This document shows positions 1 to 6,060 of a DNA stretch of 13,919 bases, piece after piece. The DNA lies in the NCBI GenBank assembly GCA_900766915.1, contig CAAFXE010000294.1, forward strand, positions 1 to 13,919, given 5' to 3'. Source of the stretch: Lachnospiraceae bacterium (lineage in GTDB: Bacteria > Bacillota > Clostridia > Lachnospirales > Lachnospiraceae). The position numbers and the translations under genes were made by a program. Position 1 is the stretch's first letter; every line of letters begins with the position of its first letter. Below the pieces are notes generated by a model. It had not been told where the DNA came from and searched no databases. It saw only the letters and a list, made by a program, of their open reading frames with translations.

Positions 1-116
1 AACATAATGCAACCGTTATCGTATTCTTTTACGTTATAGTACTGATATAAAGCACCTCTAAGGGTAACTCTCTTTTTGCTATCAATGTGAACTGTATAGT
101 CTTTTACAGCTGTCAT
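1..116 (-). CDS. Small AbrB-like protein, possible antitoxin (C-terminus outside window)
   Basis: An open frame of 38 codons runs off the left edge of the window. It begins MTAVKDYTVHIDSKKRVTLR and goes on with a short segment rich in Tyr and Val. The pattern 'ID-x-KKRVTLR' followed by a hydrophobic turn resembles the SpoVT/AbrB swapped-hairpin fold used by MazE-like antitoxins and small transition-state regulators; this is a similarity judged by eye. The ATG at 116 has a strong ribosome binding site (GGAGG, 8 nt upstream), and a near-consensus promoter with a palindromic start region lies directly upstream, as expected for an autoregulated small DNA-binding protein. It is too short for most ORF finders because it is cut by the window edge. 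That this is a gene is well supported; the function is a guess, and a partner toxin, if any, would lie further left. Confidence 0.6.
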   Translation of the reverse strand, partial: MTAVKDYTVHIDSKKRVTLRGALYQYYNVKEYDNGCIM

Positions 117-135
117 AATCAACACCTCCATCGAC

Positions 136-165
136 ATAGTTAGGTGGGATATCCCACCTAACTAT
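136..165. promoter_or_regulatory. Perfect 30-bp palindrome over the transcription start (candidate operator)
   Basis: The arm ATAGTTAGGTGGGAT (136-150) is followed with no spacer by its exact reverse complement (151-165), centred on GGATATCC. It begins at the base after the -10 box and ends about 20 bases before the start codon, covering the expected transcription start and the 5' leader up to the ribosome binding site. This position suits an operator bound by a dimeric repressor, plausibly the gene's own AbrB-like product. In RNA, part of it could also fold as a hairpin close to the ribosome binding site. Confidence 0.75.
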
Positions 166-194
166 ATAATATGCTTTATTGTATTATCTGTCAA
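166..194 (-). promoter_or_regulatory. Sigma-A promoter of the small AbrB-like gene
   Basis: On the minus strand a perfect -35 box TTGACA (194-189) is followed by a 17-bp spacer and the -10 box TATTAT (171-166). Transcription should start about 6 to 8 bases further on, near 160-158, inside the palindrome at 136-165, and run into the gene starting at 116. Box quality and spacing are near ideal for a vegetative promoter of a Firmicute. Confidence 0.8.
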
Positions 195-275
195 TGGAAA
201 TATTTTATTCTTTTAAAAACAGTAAGTAACTGTAGGTAGCAGATGGTAACAATGGGTAGCAAGAGCAATTTCCTT

Positions 276-540
276 TCAAATTCCAGCCATAACCTGCTCA
301 TAAAAATAGTCATCCAACAAATCCCACGACCTATGTAAAACCTCTTCATCATCGGCAGCTTGCTTAACTGCAACTAATTCTCTTTCTATAAATTCATCCA
401 ACTCCTTTATTTTTGTAGCAAAGCCCATTTCCGGCATCCGTTGCTTCATTTTCAAGAAGATTATCAATAATGTCTCTAAGCTCTATTGGCAGCTCTGCTT
501 CAAGTAATTCAGAGAATAACATCCCCCATTTTTTGCTCAT
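276..540 (-). pseudogene. Frame-shifted coding remnant downstream of the kinase stub
   Basis: Two overlapping minus-strand frames look protein-like but neither is a complete gene. The first starts at an ATG at 540 (MSKKWGMLFSELLEAELPIE...) and stops after 48 codons at 394. The second, in the next frame, continues with a well-formed acidic helical sequence (DEFIERELVAVKQAADDEEV ... YEQVMAGI) to a stop at 276; its only nearby in-frame start is a TTG at 467. Joining them with one frameshift around 425-445 would give a protein of about 88 residues. I do not recognise the family. It may be debris of a mobile-element gene, or part of the decayed histidine kinase region; no kinase motifs (H-box, N, G boxes) are visible. 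A sequencing error is an alternative. Confidence 0.45.
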
Positions 541-634
541 ACGCAATTTTGCCCCAAAATGTGATCGCCGTCAGAGCTGCGGCAACAAAAACAAAGCACA
601 GGAAGCCTATTTTTTGTTTACCTTTTCTGTCCAT
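509..634 (-). pseudogene. Sensor histidine kinase, N-terminal stub only
   Basis: This ORF starts with ATG at 634, overlapping the end of the response regulator gene by 28 bases, the usual arrangement for a co-translated regulator/kinase pair. Its 41 codons read MDRKGKQKIG, then a hydrophobic membrane segment (about residues 9-27, GFLCFVFVAAALTAITFWG), then KIAYEQKM and a stop. This is what the first transmembrane helix of a membrane sensor kinase looks like: basic cytoplasmic N-terminus, helix, start of the outer domain. Nothing after the stop in any of the three minus-strand frames has dimerisation, H-box or ATP-binding motifs, so the kinase has lost almost everything, probably through a deletion or insertion whose junction lies near 500-520. 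Confidence 0.6.
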
Positions 635-1293
635 AAGTATCCAAGTCCCCTTACATTTTCTATACTGTCTGTTCCCAGCTTGCTCTTGAGGCGGCTGATA
701 TTTACGGTTACCGTGTTGTCATCCACAAACTGCCCATCCAGTCCCCATACCTTTTCGAGTATACTTTCCTTGGAGAGGATATGTCCCGCATTTTCAAGGA
801 GAAAAATCAAAAGCTGCAACTCTGTCTTGCTTAATGGGATGAGTGCTCCGGCTTTTTTCACCTGCATATCATGCACATGCAATTCAATATCCCCGGAAAG
901 ATACACACCCTCTTCATCGCTCCCCAGTCTTCTCATGAACGCATTTACTTTCGATGTCAGAATATTTACCGAAAAGGGCTTGGTGATATAGTCGTCCGCA
1001 CCGGTATCATATCCGTTTACAATATCGATTTCCTGGTCCATTGCAGTCAGATAGATCAAGAGCGCATTGCTCTTTTCCCTCACCGCTTTTCCAAAATCCA
1101 AACCGCTTCCATCCGGCAAAGTAATATCGCTGATGACAAGGTCTATCCTCTCCTTGTCAAATACAGCCCGGGCCTCTGATATGGTATATGCGGAAAACAC
1201 ACGGTATCCTTCCTTGCCCAGTTTTAGACAGATGCCTCTGTTTAAGTTTTCATCATCCTCCAGCAACAAAATACTCTTCAACTTATTCTCCAT
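607..1293 (-). CDS. OmpR/PhoB-family response regulator
   Basis: A 228-residue two-domain transcription factor of normal length. The receiver domain (about residues 6-118) carries the acidic pair D13/D14, the phosphoacceptor D56 (in VISDITLPDGSG), T83 and K105 (in YITKPF). The DNA-binding winged helix follows (about 130-222), with recognition helix DDNTVTVNISRLKSKLG and wing VRGLGYLW. When phosphorylated it should bind DNA as a dimer and regulate transcription. The ATG at 1293 has GGAG 8 bases upstream. The gene sits 39 bp after the alpha-galactosidase stop with no clear terminator between, so it could be read through from there. All phosphorylation residues are intact, but its partner kinase is reduced to a stub, so it is an orphan in this genome unless another kinase or small phosphodonor serves it. 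Its targets cannot be read from the window. Confidence 0.93.
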   Translation of the reverse strand: MENKLKSILLLEDDENLNRGICLKLGKEGYRVFSAYTISEARAVFDKERIDLVISDITLPDGSGLDFGKAVREKSNALLIYLTAMDQEIDIVNGYDTGADDYITKPFSVNILTSKVNAFMRRLGSDEEGVYLSGDIELHVHDMQVKKAGALIPLSKTELQLLIFLLENAGHILSKESILEKVWGLDGQFVDDNTVTVNISRLKSKLGTDSIENVRGLGYLWTEKVNKK

Positions 1294-1332
1294 TCATTAA
1301 ACTCCGTATCGCTTTAGTGCTATATACTATTA

Positions 1333-3465
1333 TTAGCATATTTGAAAAAGCCTTGCCATCTTTTCGTTTTCAAAGCATACCGTTAATCTTCCTGTCTGGG
1401 CGTGCCATTGATATCTGCTTTTGTCATAGCTTGGATAAATGCATGAGATCTCTTTTTCTATTCCCCGGCATTCCCATAGTGGGATTTCAATACTATCCTG
1501 ACTTCCCTGTCTACGCCATACCGCAAGGTAAATAACTTCATCTTTTCTTAATCCCATTACTACCCATTCATCCGAAAAAGCAGATAAGCCGATTGGCCAA
1601 AATGGGACCGAAGCTTTGATATCCTTACGAATTTTCTTGTAGATATCAAGAGCCTCCTTCACAAGTTCTTTGCACTCTTGATCAATTTGAGCCAGATGAC
1701 CGCTTTGATGAATCCGAAGGAGCATGGCATTCACCATATTGAATACAACTTCCTCCTTTCGCTGTTGAATCGTGATTTCTTTATCCTCATGATTTAATGG
1801 ATATGTCCATACAGCGCTTTGTTCCGGGGTTACCCCGGTGGGTGAATTACATGCAATTGTTGCATATTTAAGATAATCATCCTGGTCACTTGTAGATTGA
1901 ATGCTATATCTGGACAACATGGCATAATCCATACGTAAACCACCGCTGGAGCAATTTTCAATGATCAGATCCGGATATCTCCTGAAAATATCATCCAACC
2001 ATGCTATGTAAGCTCTTTCATGTTCCAAAAGACCATCGCCAAAACTATCCGCATAAAGCTCTGTTCCAATTCCGGGCTCAATATTATAATCCATTTTAAT
2101 ATAGCCAACCCCATATTCCTGTACGATTCGGTCAACGACTTCATCCGCATAAGCACGAACGTCGGGATTGCGGAAATCAAGCTGATATCTGCTTCTGTCA
2201 TAAACACGTTTCCCGTGTCTCACAAAAAACCAGTCATCGGGTACCTGTCCCGCTTTTTCGCAGAAAATCCCCATAACTTCTATCTCTAACCAAACCCCCG
2301 GAATCATTCCTTTTTGTCGAATATAGTCCGTTACTTTTTTTAGCCCATTGGGAAACCGTTTGCGGCTTTCCTTCCACGCTCCGACACTATCCCACCAATC
2401 GTCGTCTGCATACCACCCTGCATCAATACAGAAATATTCACATCCCGCTTCTGCCGCAGCATCAATCAAAGGAATTTCCTCACTCTCCGTGGGTTTTCCC
2501 CACAGACAATTCATATAGTCATTGAAAATAATGGAAAGAGTCTCATTATCGCGATTTTTTCTTCGGATTTTACGTCGATAATTTGTCAGTTCTCCTATCG
2601 CAGCATCAAATCCATTTTTGCTTACTCCAACTGCCACCGGAACACTTTCAAAAGAATCCCCGGGCTTTAAATCCTTCGACCAATGGGAATAGATTTCATT
2701 GGGTCCACTTAGCGCCAGATATAGGTGCCCGTTCTGCTCCCCTATCTCCCAATGCCAAGATCCATTATTTTCGATCTGCCAGAACAAGGAGCTTTCGGTT
2801 TCTGTATTTTCAAGATATCCCATGGGCAGATATTCTTTGGAAGACCAATTCCCCACATTGGAGATCTTTATTAGATTCGAGGAGCGCTGAATATTTGAGG
2901 GTTGAATCTGATCCATTCCCAACTCCGGAAATGAGTATTCTTTCCAGTTCAGTTCTCTCTGCCAACCATGATGCGGAATCAATAATTTCATTTTATCATC
3001 TCTCGGAAGCAATCCCTCCTTTTCAATTCCGGTATAATTAAAGGAGGAGATGTACTCCAGTGTTTGTGACTCTTTCCCCTGGTTTCGAACCACCTGCCAG
3101 CAACGAATGATTGAAATTCCGTCAAAAAACTGTACATACGCATCCACATATACATCTGTCATCTCATCTCTTATGGTAAAGGTCAGCAAACGCCCATTTT
3201 CATTTACCTCGTCTTTGTGTGACACATACTTCATTCGATACCCCGGTGCCGTCACGATATACTTATTTCCATGGCGTTCGAAAGGTCTGTCGAAGCCGGC
3301 CAATGACAATTCAATAAAACGAAACGCTTTTCCCGCACATTCCCCATCAATGTCTTCTTCCTGAAAGGGTAAGGCAGAAAAATGAAGCAGTTTCAAACAC
3401 TGCTGCTCATCAATTTGCCATACCATGTAGATTCCATTTTCATAAATTTCAATTTTCCTCATCAT
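1333..3465 (-). CDS. Alpha-galactosidase, GH36 family (clan GH-D)
   Basis: 710 residues, the usual length for bacterial GH36. An N-terminal beta-sandwich domain (about 1-300) precedes the TIM barrel (about 305-600) and a short C-terminal beta domain. Catalytic signatures: nucleophile D459 in GYIKMDYN, and general acid/base D527 in the segment after ENCSSGGLRMDYAM (SIQSTSDQDDY). Substrate-site features include FCIDAGWY (about 345-352) and PGVWLEIEVMG (about 389-399). No signal peptide, so it acts in the cytoplasm, hydrolysing terminal alpha-galactosyl groups from imported oligosaccharides; with a beta-mannosidase nearby, galactomannan or galactoglucomannan fragments are likely, though raffinose-type sugars cannot be excluded. 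The acid/base neighbourhood differs from the common 'QTWTSDDTDA' form, so this is a divergent GH36 branch and alpha-N-acetylgalactosaminidase activity remains possible. Start: two adjacent ATG codons at 3465 and 3462 behind a modest GAGAG ribosome binding site. Expression is probably from the promoter at 3805-3834 or one near the inverted repeat at 3493-3529. Confidence 0.92.
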   Translation of the reverse strand: MMRKIEIYENGIYMVWQIDEQQCLKLLHFSALPFQEEDIDGECAGKAFRFIELSLAGFDRPFERHGNKYIVTAPGYRMKYVSHKDEVNENGRLLTFTIRDEMTDVYVDAYVQFFDGISIIRCWQVVRNQGKESQTLEYISSFNYTGIEKEGLLPRDDKMKLLIPHHGWQRELNWKEYSFPELGMDQIQPSNIQRSSNLIKISNVGNWSSKEYLPMGYLENTETESSLFWQIENNGSWHWEIGEQNGHLYLALSGPNEIYSHWSKDLKPGDSFESVPVAVGVSKNGFDAAIGELTNYRRKIRRKNRDNETLSIIFNDYMNCLWGKPTESEEIPLIDAAAEAGCEYFCIDAGWYADDDWWDSVGAWKESRKRFPNGLKKVTDYIRQKGMIPGVWLEIEVMGIFCEKAGQVPDDWFFVRHGKRVYDRSRYQLDFRNPDVRAYADEVVDRIVQEYGVGYIKMDYNIEPGIGTELYADSFGDGLLEHERAYIAWLDDIFRRYPDLIIENCSSGGLRMDYAMLSRYSIQSTSDQDDYLKYATIACNSPTGVTPEQSAVWTYPLNHEDKEITIQQRKEEVVFNMVNAMLLRIHQSGHLAQIDQECKELVKEALDIYKKIRKDIKASVPFWPIGLSAFSDEWVVMGLRKDEVIYLAVWRRQGSQDSIEIPLWECRGIEKEISCIYPSYDKSRYQWHAQTGRLTVCFENEKMARLFQIC

Positions 3466-3492
3466 TTTTCTCTCTATACTTTTTTATTTATT

Positions 3493-3529
3493 TTGCACAA
3501 AAAAGCCTGTATTTTAGCCATTTGTGCAA
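3493..3529. promoter_or_regulatory. Inverted repeat upstream of the alpha-galactosidase gene (candidate operator)
   Basis: The 9-bp arms TTGCACAAA (3493-3501) and TTTGTGCAA (3521-3529) are exact inverted copies separated by 19 bp, 28 bp upstream of the alpha-galactosidase start codon. Between them on the minus strand is TAAAAT (3516-3511), which could be a -10 box, although no good -35 box goes with it. No run of T follows in either direction, so it is not an intrinsic terminator. It could be a regulator site or a hairpin in the 5' leader. Confidence 0.4.
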
Positions 3530-3639
3530 TGGTTTATAAAGTTACAACAACTCCAAAGCATTTATTAATGGGCGAAAACTGTGTCATTTCCGGTTCAATG
3601 CACGTATGTTTCCAGTCAGAAAGGTACACGAAATAAAAC

Positions 3640-3800
3640 GTCATCCTTTTTATGAAGGCGAATCTGTGTCCCATTCTTCCCTATGGCTGCTAACCTCTCA
3701 TGTCTAACAGGATCATCCTCCCTTGAAGAGGGTCCTAAATTCCTTCGTCCAGCCTGCCCATAGTGGGGTGCCGCCTCTGCTCCTATCCAGGGTCATGCCC
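3640..3800 (-). ncRNA. Candidate structured RNA or 5' leader between MCP and alpha-galactosidase genes
   Basis: The stretch 3466-3843 has no convincing gene. Its promoter-distal part is A/T rich, but about 3640-3800 is more G/C rich and can fold when read on the minus strand. A 5' hairpin GGG/CCC (3800-3798 with 3792-3790) is followed by CCCA/TGGG (3767-3764 with 3760-3757). A long-range helix GGCTG (3754-3750) with CAGCC (3689-3685) encloses a nested hairpin CCCT/AGGG (3732-3729 with 3723-3720) and its outer AGGA/TCCT helix (3736-3733 with 3712-3709). CTATGG and CCATAG offer an alternative pairing. It begins exactly where the promoter at 3834-3805 would start transcription. It matches none of the riboswitch signatures I know; size and phylum would suit the raiA motif, but I cannot confirm that. 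It could be a free RNA or a cis-acting leader of the galactosidase. Confidence 0.45.
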
Positions 3801-3804
3801 TATA

Positions 3805-3834
3805 ATTATAGATTAGAATGGTTCTGATTGTCAT
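3805..3834 (-). promoter_or_regulatory. Strong sigma-A-like promoter after the MCP gene
   Basis: On the minus strand the -35 box ATGACA (3834-3829; 5 of 6 consensus bases) lies 18 bp from a perfect -10 box TATAAT (3810-3805). The start site would be about 3799-3797, at the first base of the GGG that opens the structured region. The promoter begins 10 bp beyond the stop codon of the chemotaxis gene, so the downstream RNA and the alpha-galactosidase need not depend on the upstream operon. Confidence 0.65.
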
Positions 3835-3843
3835 ACTATCCCC

Positions 3844-6051
3844 TTAAATGGTAAATGATTTCAGCATCTCCACCAATCGATCTGATTTCTCTGCCAGATC
3901 AACGGATGCCTTCTCAAGCTCCTGCACGGCAGACAGCTGTGAGCCGGCGCTTGTGTACACGGTGGAAGAACATGCTGCGGTCTCTGCCGAAACGGCAGAA
4001 ATACTTTCGATCGCTTCCAGCGTCTCGGAACGTGAGAAATTCATCTCGTCCACATTGTTGGAAATGGTTCCAAGCGCATCCAGAAGCGACTGGACCTGAC
4101 GGTCGATTCTGCGGAAGGATTCGGTGGTTTCCTCCACCACATCCGCCTGGGTGGATACCACACTCTCCGCCTGTCTTGCAATTTCCACCACCTCCGCGGT
4201 GTTCGCAACAATTTCCGTCACGATGGAAGAAATCTGTCCTGCAGATGTCAGACACTGATCCGACAATTTGCGAATCTCCTCCGCCACAACCGCAAAGCCC
4301 CTTCCGGCCTCGCCTGCGCGGGCCGCCTCAATGGAAGCGTTCAGGGAAAGCAGGTTTGTCTGTTCCGCAATATCATTAATTGCAGAGATAATCTTGTCGA
4401 TAGATTTTGATTTTGATTCCAGCTCCTCGATTGCCGCAATAACACGCTGTGTGATCTCCATGGTGGACTGGGCGCTGCGTGTCAATCCCTGTACGGATTC
4501 AATGCCGCTTGAGATTGTGCTTCCCGTCTCGGAGGTCAGCTTTCCGATTTCATCCGCATTCTGGCTCACATTTGAGATCTTTCCGGAGAGGGAATCCATC
4601 TGTGTCAGGCAATCCTCAGATCCGGTATCTAGCTTGTTTACGCCGATTTCAATCTCATTCACTGCGCTCTGAATATCCTGAGAGGTCTCCAAAAACGTTC
4701 CGGATGCCTGGTTCACATAGGAAGCAGCATCATTCAACTGGTTGCTCACTTCGTTGACATGGACAATCAAATCCTTCACATGCTCCACCATATGGTTGAC
4801 GCCATCGCACAGGAGGCTGAATTCGTCCTTTGTCTTGGCCGTCAGATGGACGGTGAGGTCTCCGCCGGAAACCTTGCGGAGCTGACGGAGAATATACTTA
4901 ATCGTGTTGATCATTGTCCTGGAAATATACAGTGCCAAAACAGAGGCGATCAGAACAAACAGAATGACCAGCACCACGGAGAGAGTCTTAATCTGCGATG
5001 CCTCAGCGGTCAATCTTGCAGAGGGAATCAACGCGGTGACTATGGCATTACCGGTTGTCATCTTGCTGTACAAAAACAGATACTGCCTTCCTCCGATATT
5101 CACCACATCATTGCCGGACTGCTCTTTGGATGCCACCGCCGCTTCATAGAACTCTGTTCCAAACACCATGGGCGCCTCCAACTGAAGTTCCTCATCGGAG
5201 TAGAATTCTGTTCCATCTTCCGTGACAATACATACGTAGGAGCCTTCCCCTCCGTCCAGAGACTTCATGCTCTCACGAATCACGCTCGCATCGATATCAA
5301 TTAGCATAACCGCTTTATGCACATTCATTCGCTTGGCAATACGAAGACAATAGCCCTCCGTGTTAACTCCCATTATGGCATCCGCCTCCGGGTCCTGGCC
5401 GAAAATATGCCATCCGGCAGTGTCCGAAGCCATAATTGCTCCCTGGGTGGTTGCACTATAGGCACTGTACAAGTCTCCCTTCACCTGTGCCGTCGCCGCA
5501 TTCAGAGTCCGGTCGGAGTCTGACAGAATATACACAGTACGGATTTTGGGGTCCAGCGCCAGTTTGTTGCGGAAGAGGGATTGAAAATCCTTTCTGTTTG
5601 AGATTTCATCCTGCTCATCCAGCAAACCGCCCAGATAGTTTTTCATATCCGCATTGGTGAGGTAAGATTTGAACTCGTCCTTCTCACTGCTGACAACAAG
5701 GCTGATGTATTGCTGCATCATGTCCACGGTCTGTTCCACGGACGTCTGGTAGTTGCTGATCAGGGCCGTGCTGGACTTCCGGTAGGAAGCCACGCCCAAT
5801 ATCACAATACCAAGTACAGGAATCATAAAGGCCGCAATCAAGCGCGCTCCGATACTTCTGGTAAACGGAACCTCTGATTTTGTCTTCTCTGCATGCTGTT
5901 TTTTTGCCCCGGATGTCTTCGGCGCCTTCGGAGTTTTGGGTGCCTTGGGCGTCTTCGGTGCCTTCGGTGCCTTTGATGCTTTGGGAGCCTTCGGCGCTTT
6001 GGGTGCCTTGGGTTCCATTATTTCTTTTTGTCCTTTTTCCTTTTTGCTCAT
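3844..6051 (-). CDS. Methyl-accepting chemotaxis protein with Lys/Pro-repeat N-terminus
   Basis: A 735-residue transmembrane chemoreceptor. Order: cytoplasmic basic N-terminus with eleven K-(A/T)-(P/S) triplets (residues 15-47); TM1 (about 69-89); extracellular ligand domain of about 265 residues, probably a double-Cache fold (about 90-350; contains YILSDSDRT and MLIDIDASVI); TM2 (about 357-378); HAMP (about 379-432); and the coiled-coil signalling domain, with the highly conserved hairpin tip around 558-590 (DIAEQTNLLSLNASIEAARA, then GEAGRGFAVVAEEIRKL) that contacts CheA and CheW. There is no C-terminal CheR-docking pentapeptide (it ends MLKSFTI). The ligand cannot be read from sequence; its place among glycan genes suggests a plant sugar or related molecule. 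The start has AGGAGG 5 bases upstream, overlapping the stop codon of the beta-mannosidase gene, which indicates translational coupling. Base composition looks more GC rich than the glycosidase genes on both sides, hinting at a different history. Confidence 0.96.
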   Translation of the reverse strand: MSKKEKGQKEIMEPKAPKAPKAPKASKAPKAPKTPKAPKTPKAPKTSGAKKQHAEKTKSEVPFTRSIGARLIAAFMIPVLGIVILGVASYRKSSTALISNYQTSVEQTVDMMQQYISLVVSSEKDEFKSYLTNADMKNYLGGLLDEQDEISNRKDFQSLFRNKLALDPKIRTVYILSDSDRTLNAATAQVKGDLYSAYSATTQGAIMASDTAGWHIFGQDPEADAIMGVNTEGYCLRIAKRMNVHKAVMLIDIDASVIRESMKSLDGGEGSYVCIVTEDGTEFYSDEELQLEAPMVFGTEFYEAAVASKEQSGNDVVNIGGRQYLFLYSKMTTGNAIVTALIPSARLTAEASQIKTLSVVLVILFVLIASVLALYISRTMINTIKYILRQLRKVSGGDLTVHLTAKTKDEFSLLCDGVNHMVEHVKDLIVHVNEVSNQLNDAASYVNQASGTFLETSQDIQSAVNEIEIGVNKLDTGSEDCLTQMDSLSGKISNVSQNADEIGKLTSETGSTISSGIESVQGLTRSAQSTMEITQRVIAAIEELESKSKSIDKIISAINDIAEQTNLLSLNASIEAARAGEAGRGFAVVAEEIRKLSDQCLTSAGQISSIVTEIVANTAEVVEIARQAESVVSTQADVVEETTESFRRIDRQVQSLLDALGTISNNVDEMNFSRSETLEAIESISAVSAETAACSSTVYTSAGSQLSAVQELEKASVDLAEKSDRLVEMLKSFTI
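5911..6009 (-). repeat. Eleven 9-bp coding repeats (Lys-Ala/Thr-Pro) in the MCP N-terminus
   Basis: Eleven in-frame 9-base units encode KAP or KTP triplets (two end in Ser) at residues 15-47 of the chemoreceptor. The units differ at third codon positions (AAG/AAA, GCA/GCG/GCT, CCC/CCG), so this is not a fresh expansion of one unit; the amino-acid pattern seems maintained. The segment precedes the first membrane helix and should be a positively charged, extended cytoplasmic tail. Confidence 0.9.
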
Positions 6052-6060
6052 AGATTCCTC

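Noticed and set aside
191..373. A 60-codon minus-strand frame running to the promoter of the AbrB-like gene
   Set aside because: Composition (MKRFYIGRGICWM...) looks like an out-of-frame reading of the remnant at 276-467, and it overlaps the TTGACA box at its end.
470..991. A 173-codon plus-strand ORF across the kinase stub and response regulator
   Set aside because: Low-complexity Ser/Phe/Leu-rich translation typical of the antisense of a regulator gene; no domain, and it overlaps the well-supported minus-strand gene.
3493..3529. Inverted repeat considered as an intrinsic terminator
   Set aside because: The loop is 19 bases and neither side is followed by a T run in the direction of transcription.
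3382..3636. An 84-codon plus-strand ORF spanning the start of the alpha-galactosidase and the spacer
   Set aside because: No ribosome binding site, no recognisable features, and half of it is antisense to GH36.
3640..3800. Considered as c-di-GMP-I/II, T-box, cobalamin, FMN, glycine or SAM riboswitch, SRP RNA, tmRNA, RNase P or 6S RNA
   Set aside because: The core signature sequences of those classes are not present, and the 5' and 3' ends do not pair as in 6S RNA; left as an unassigned candidate.
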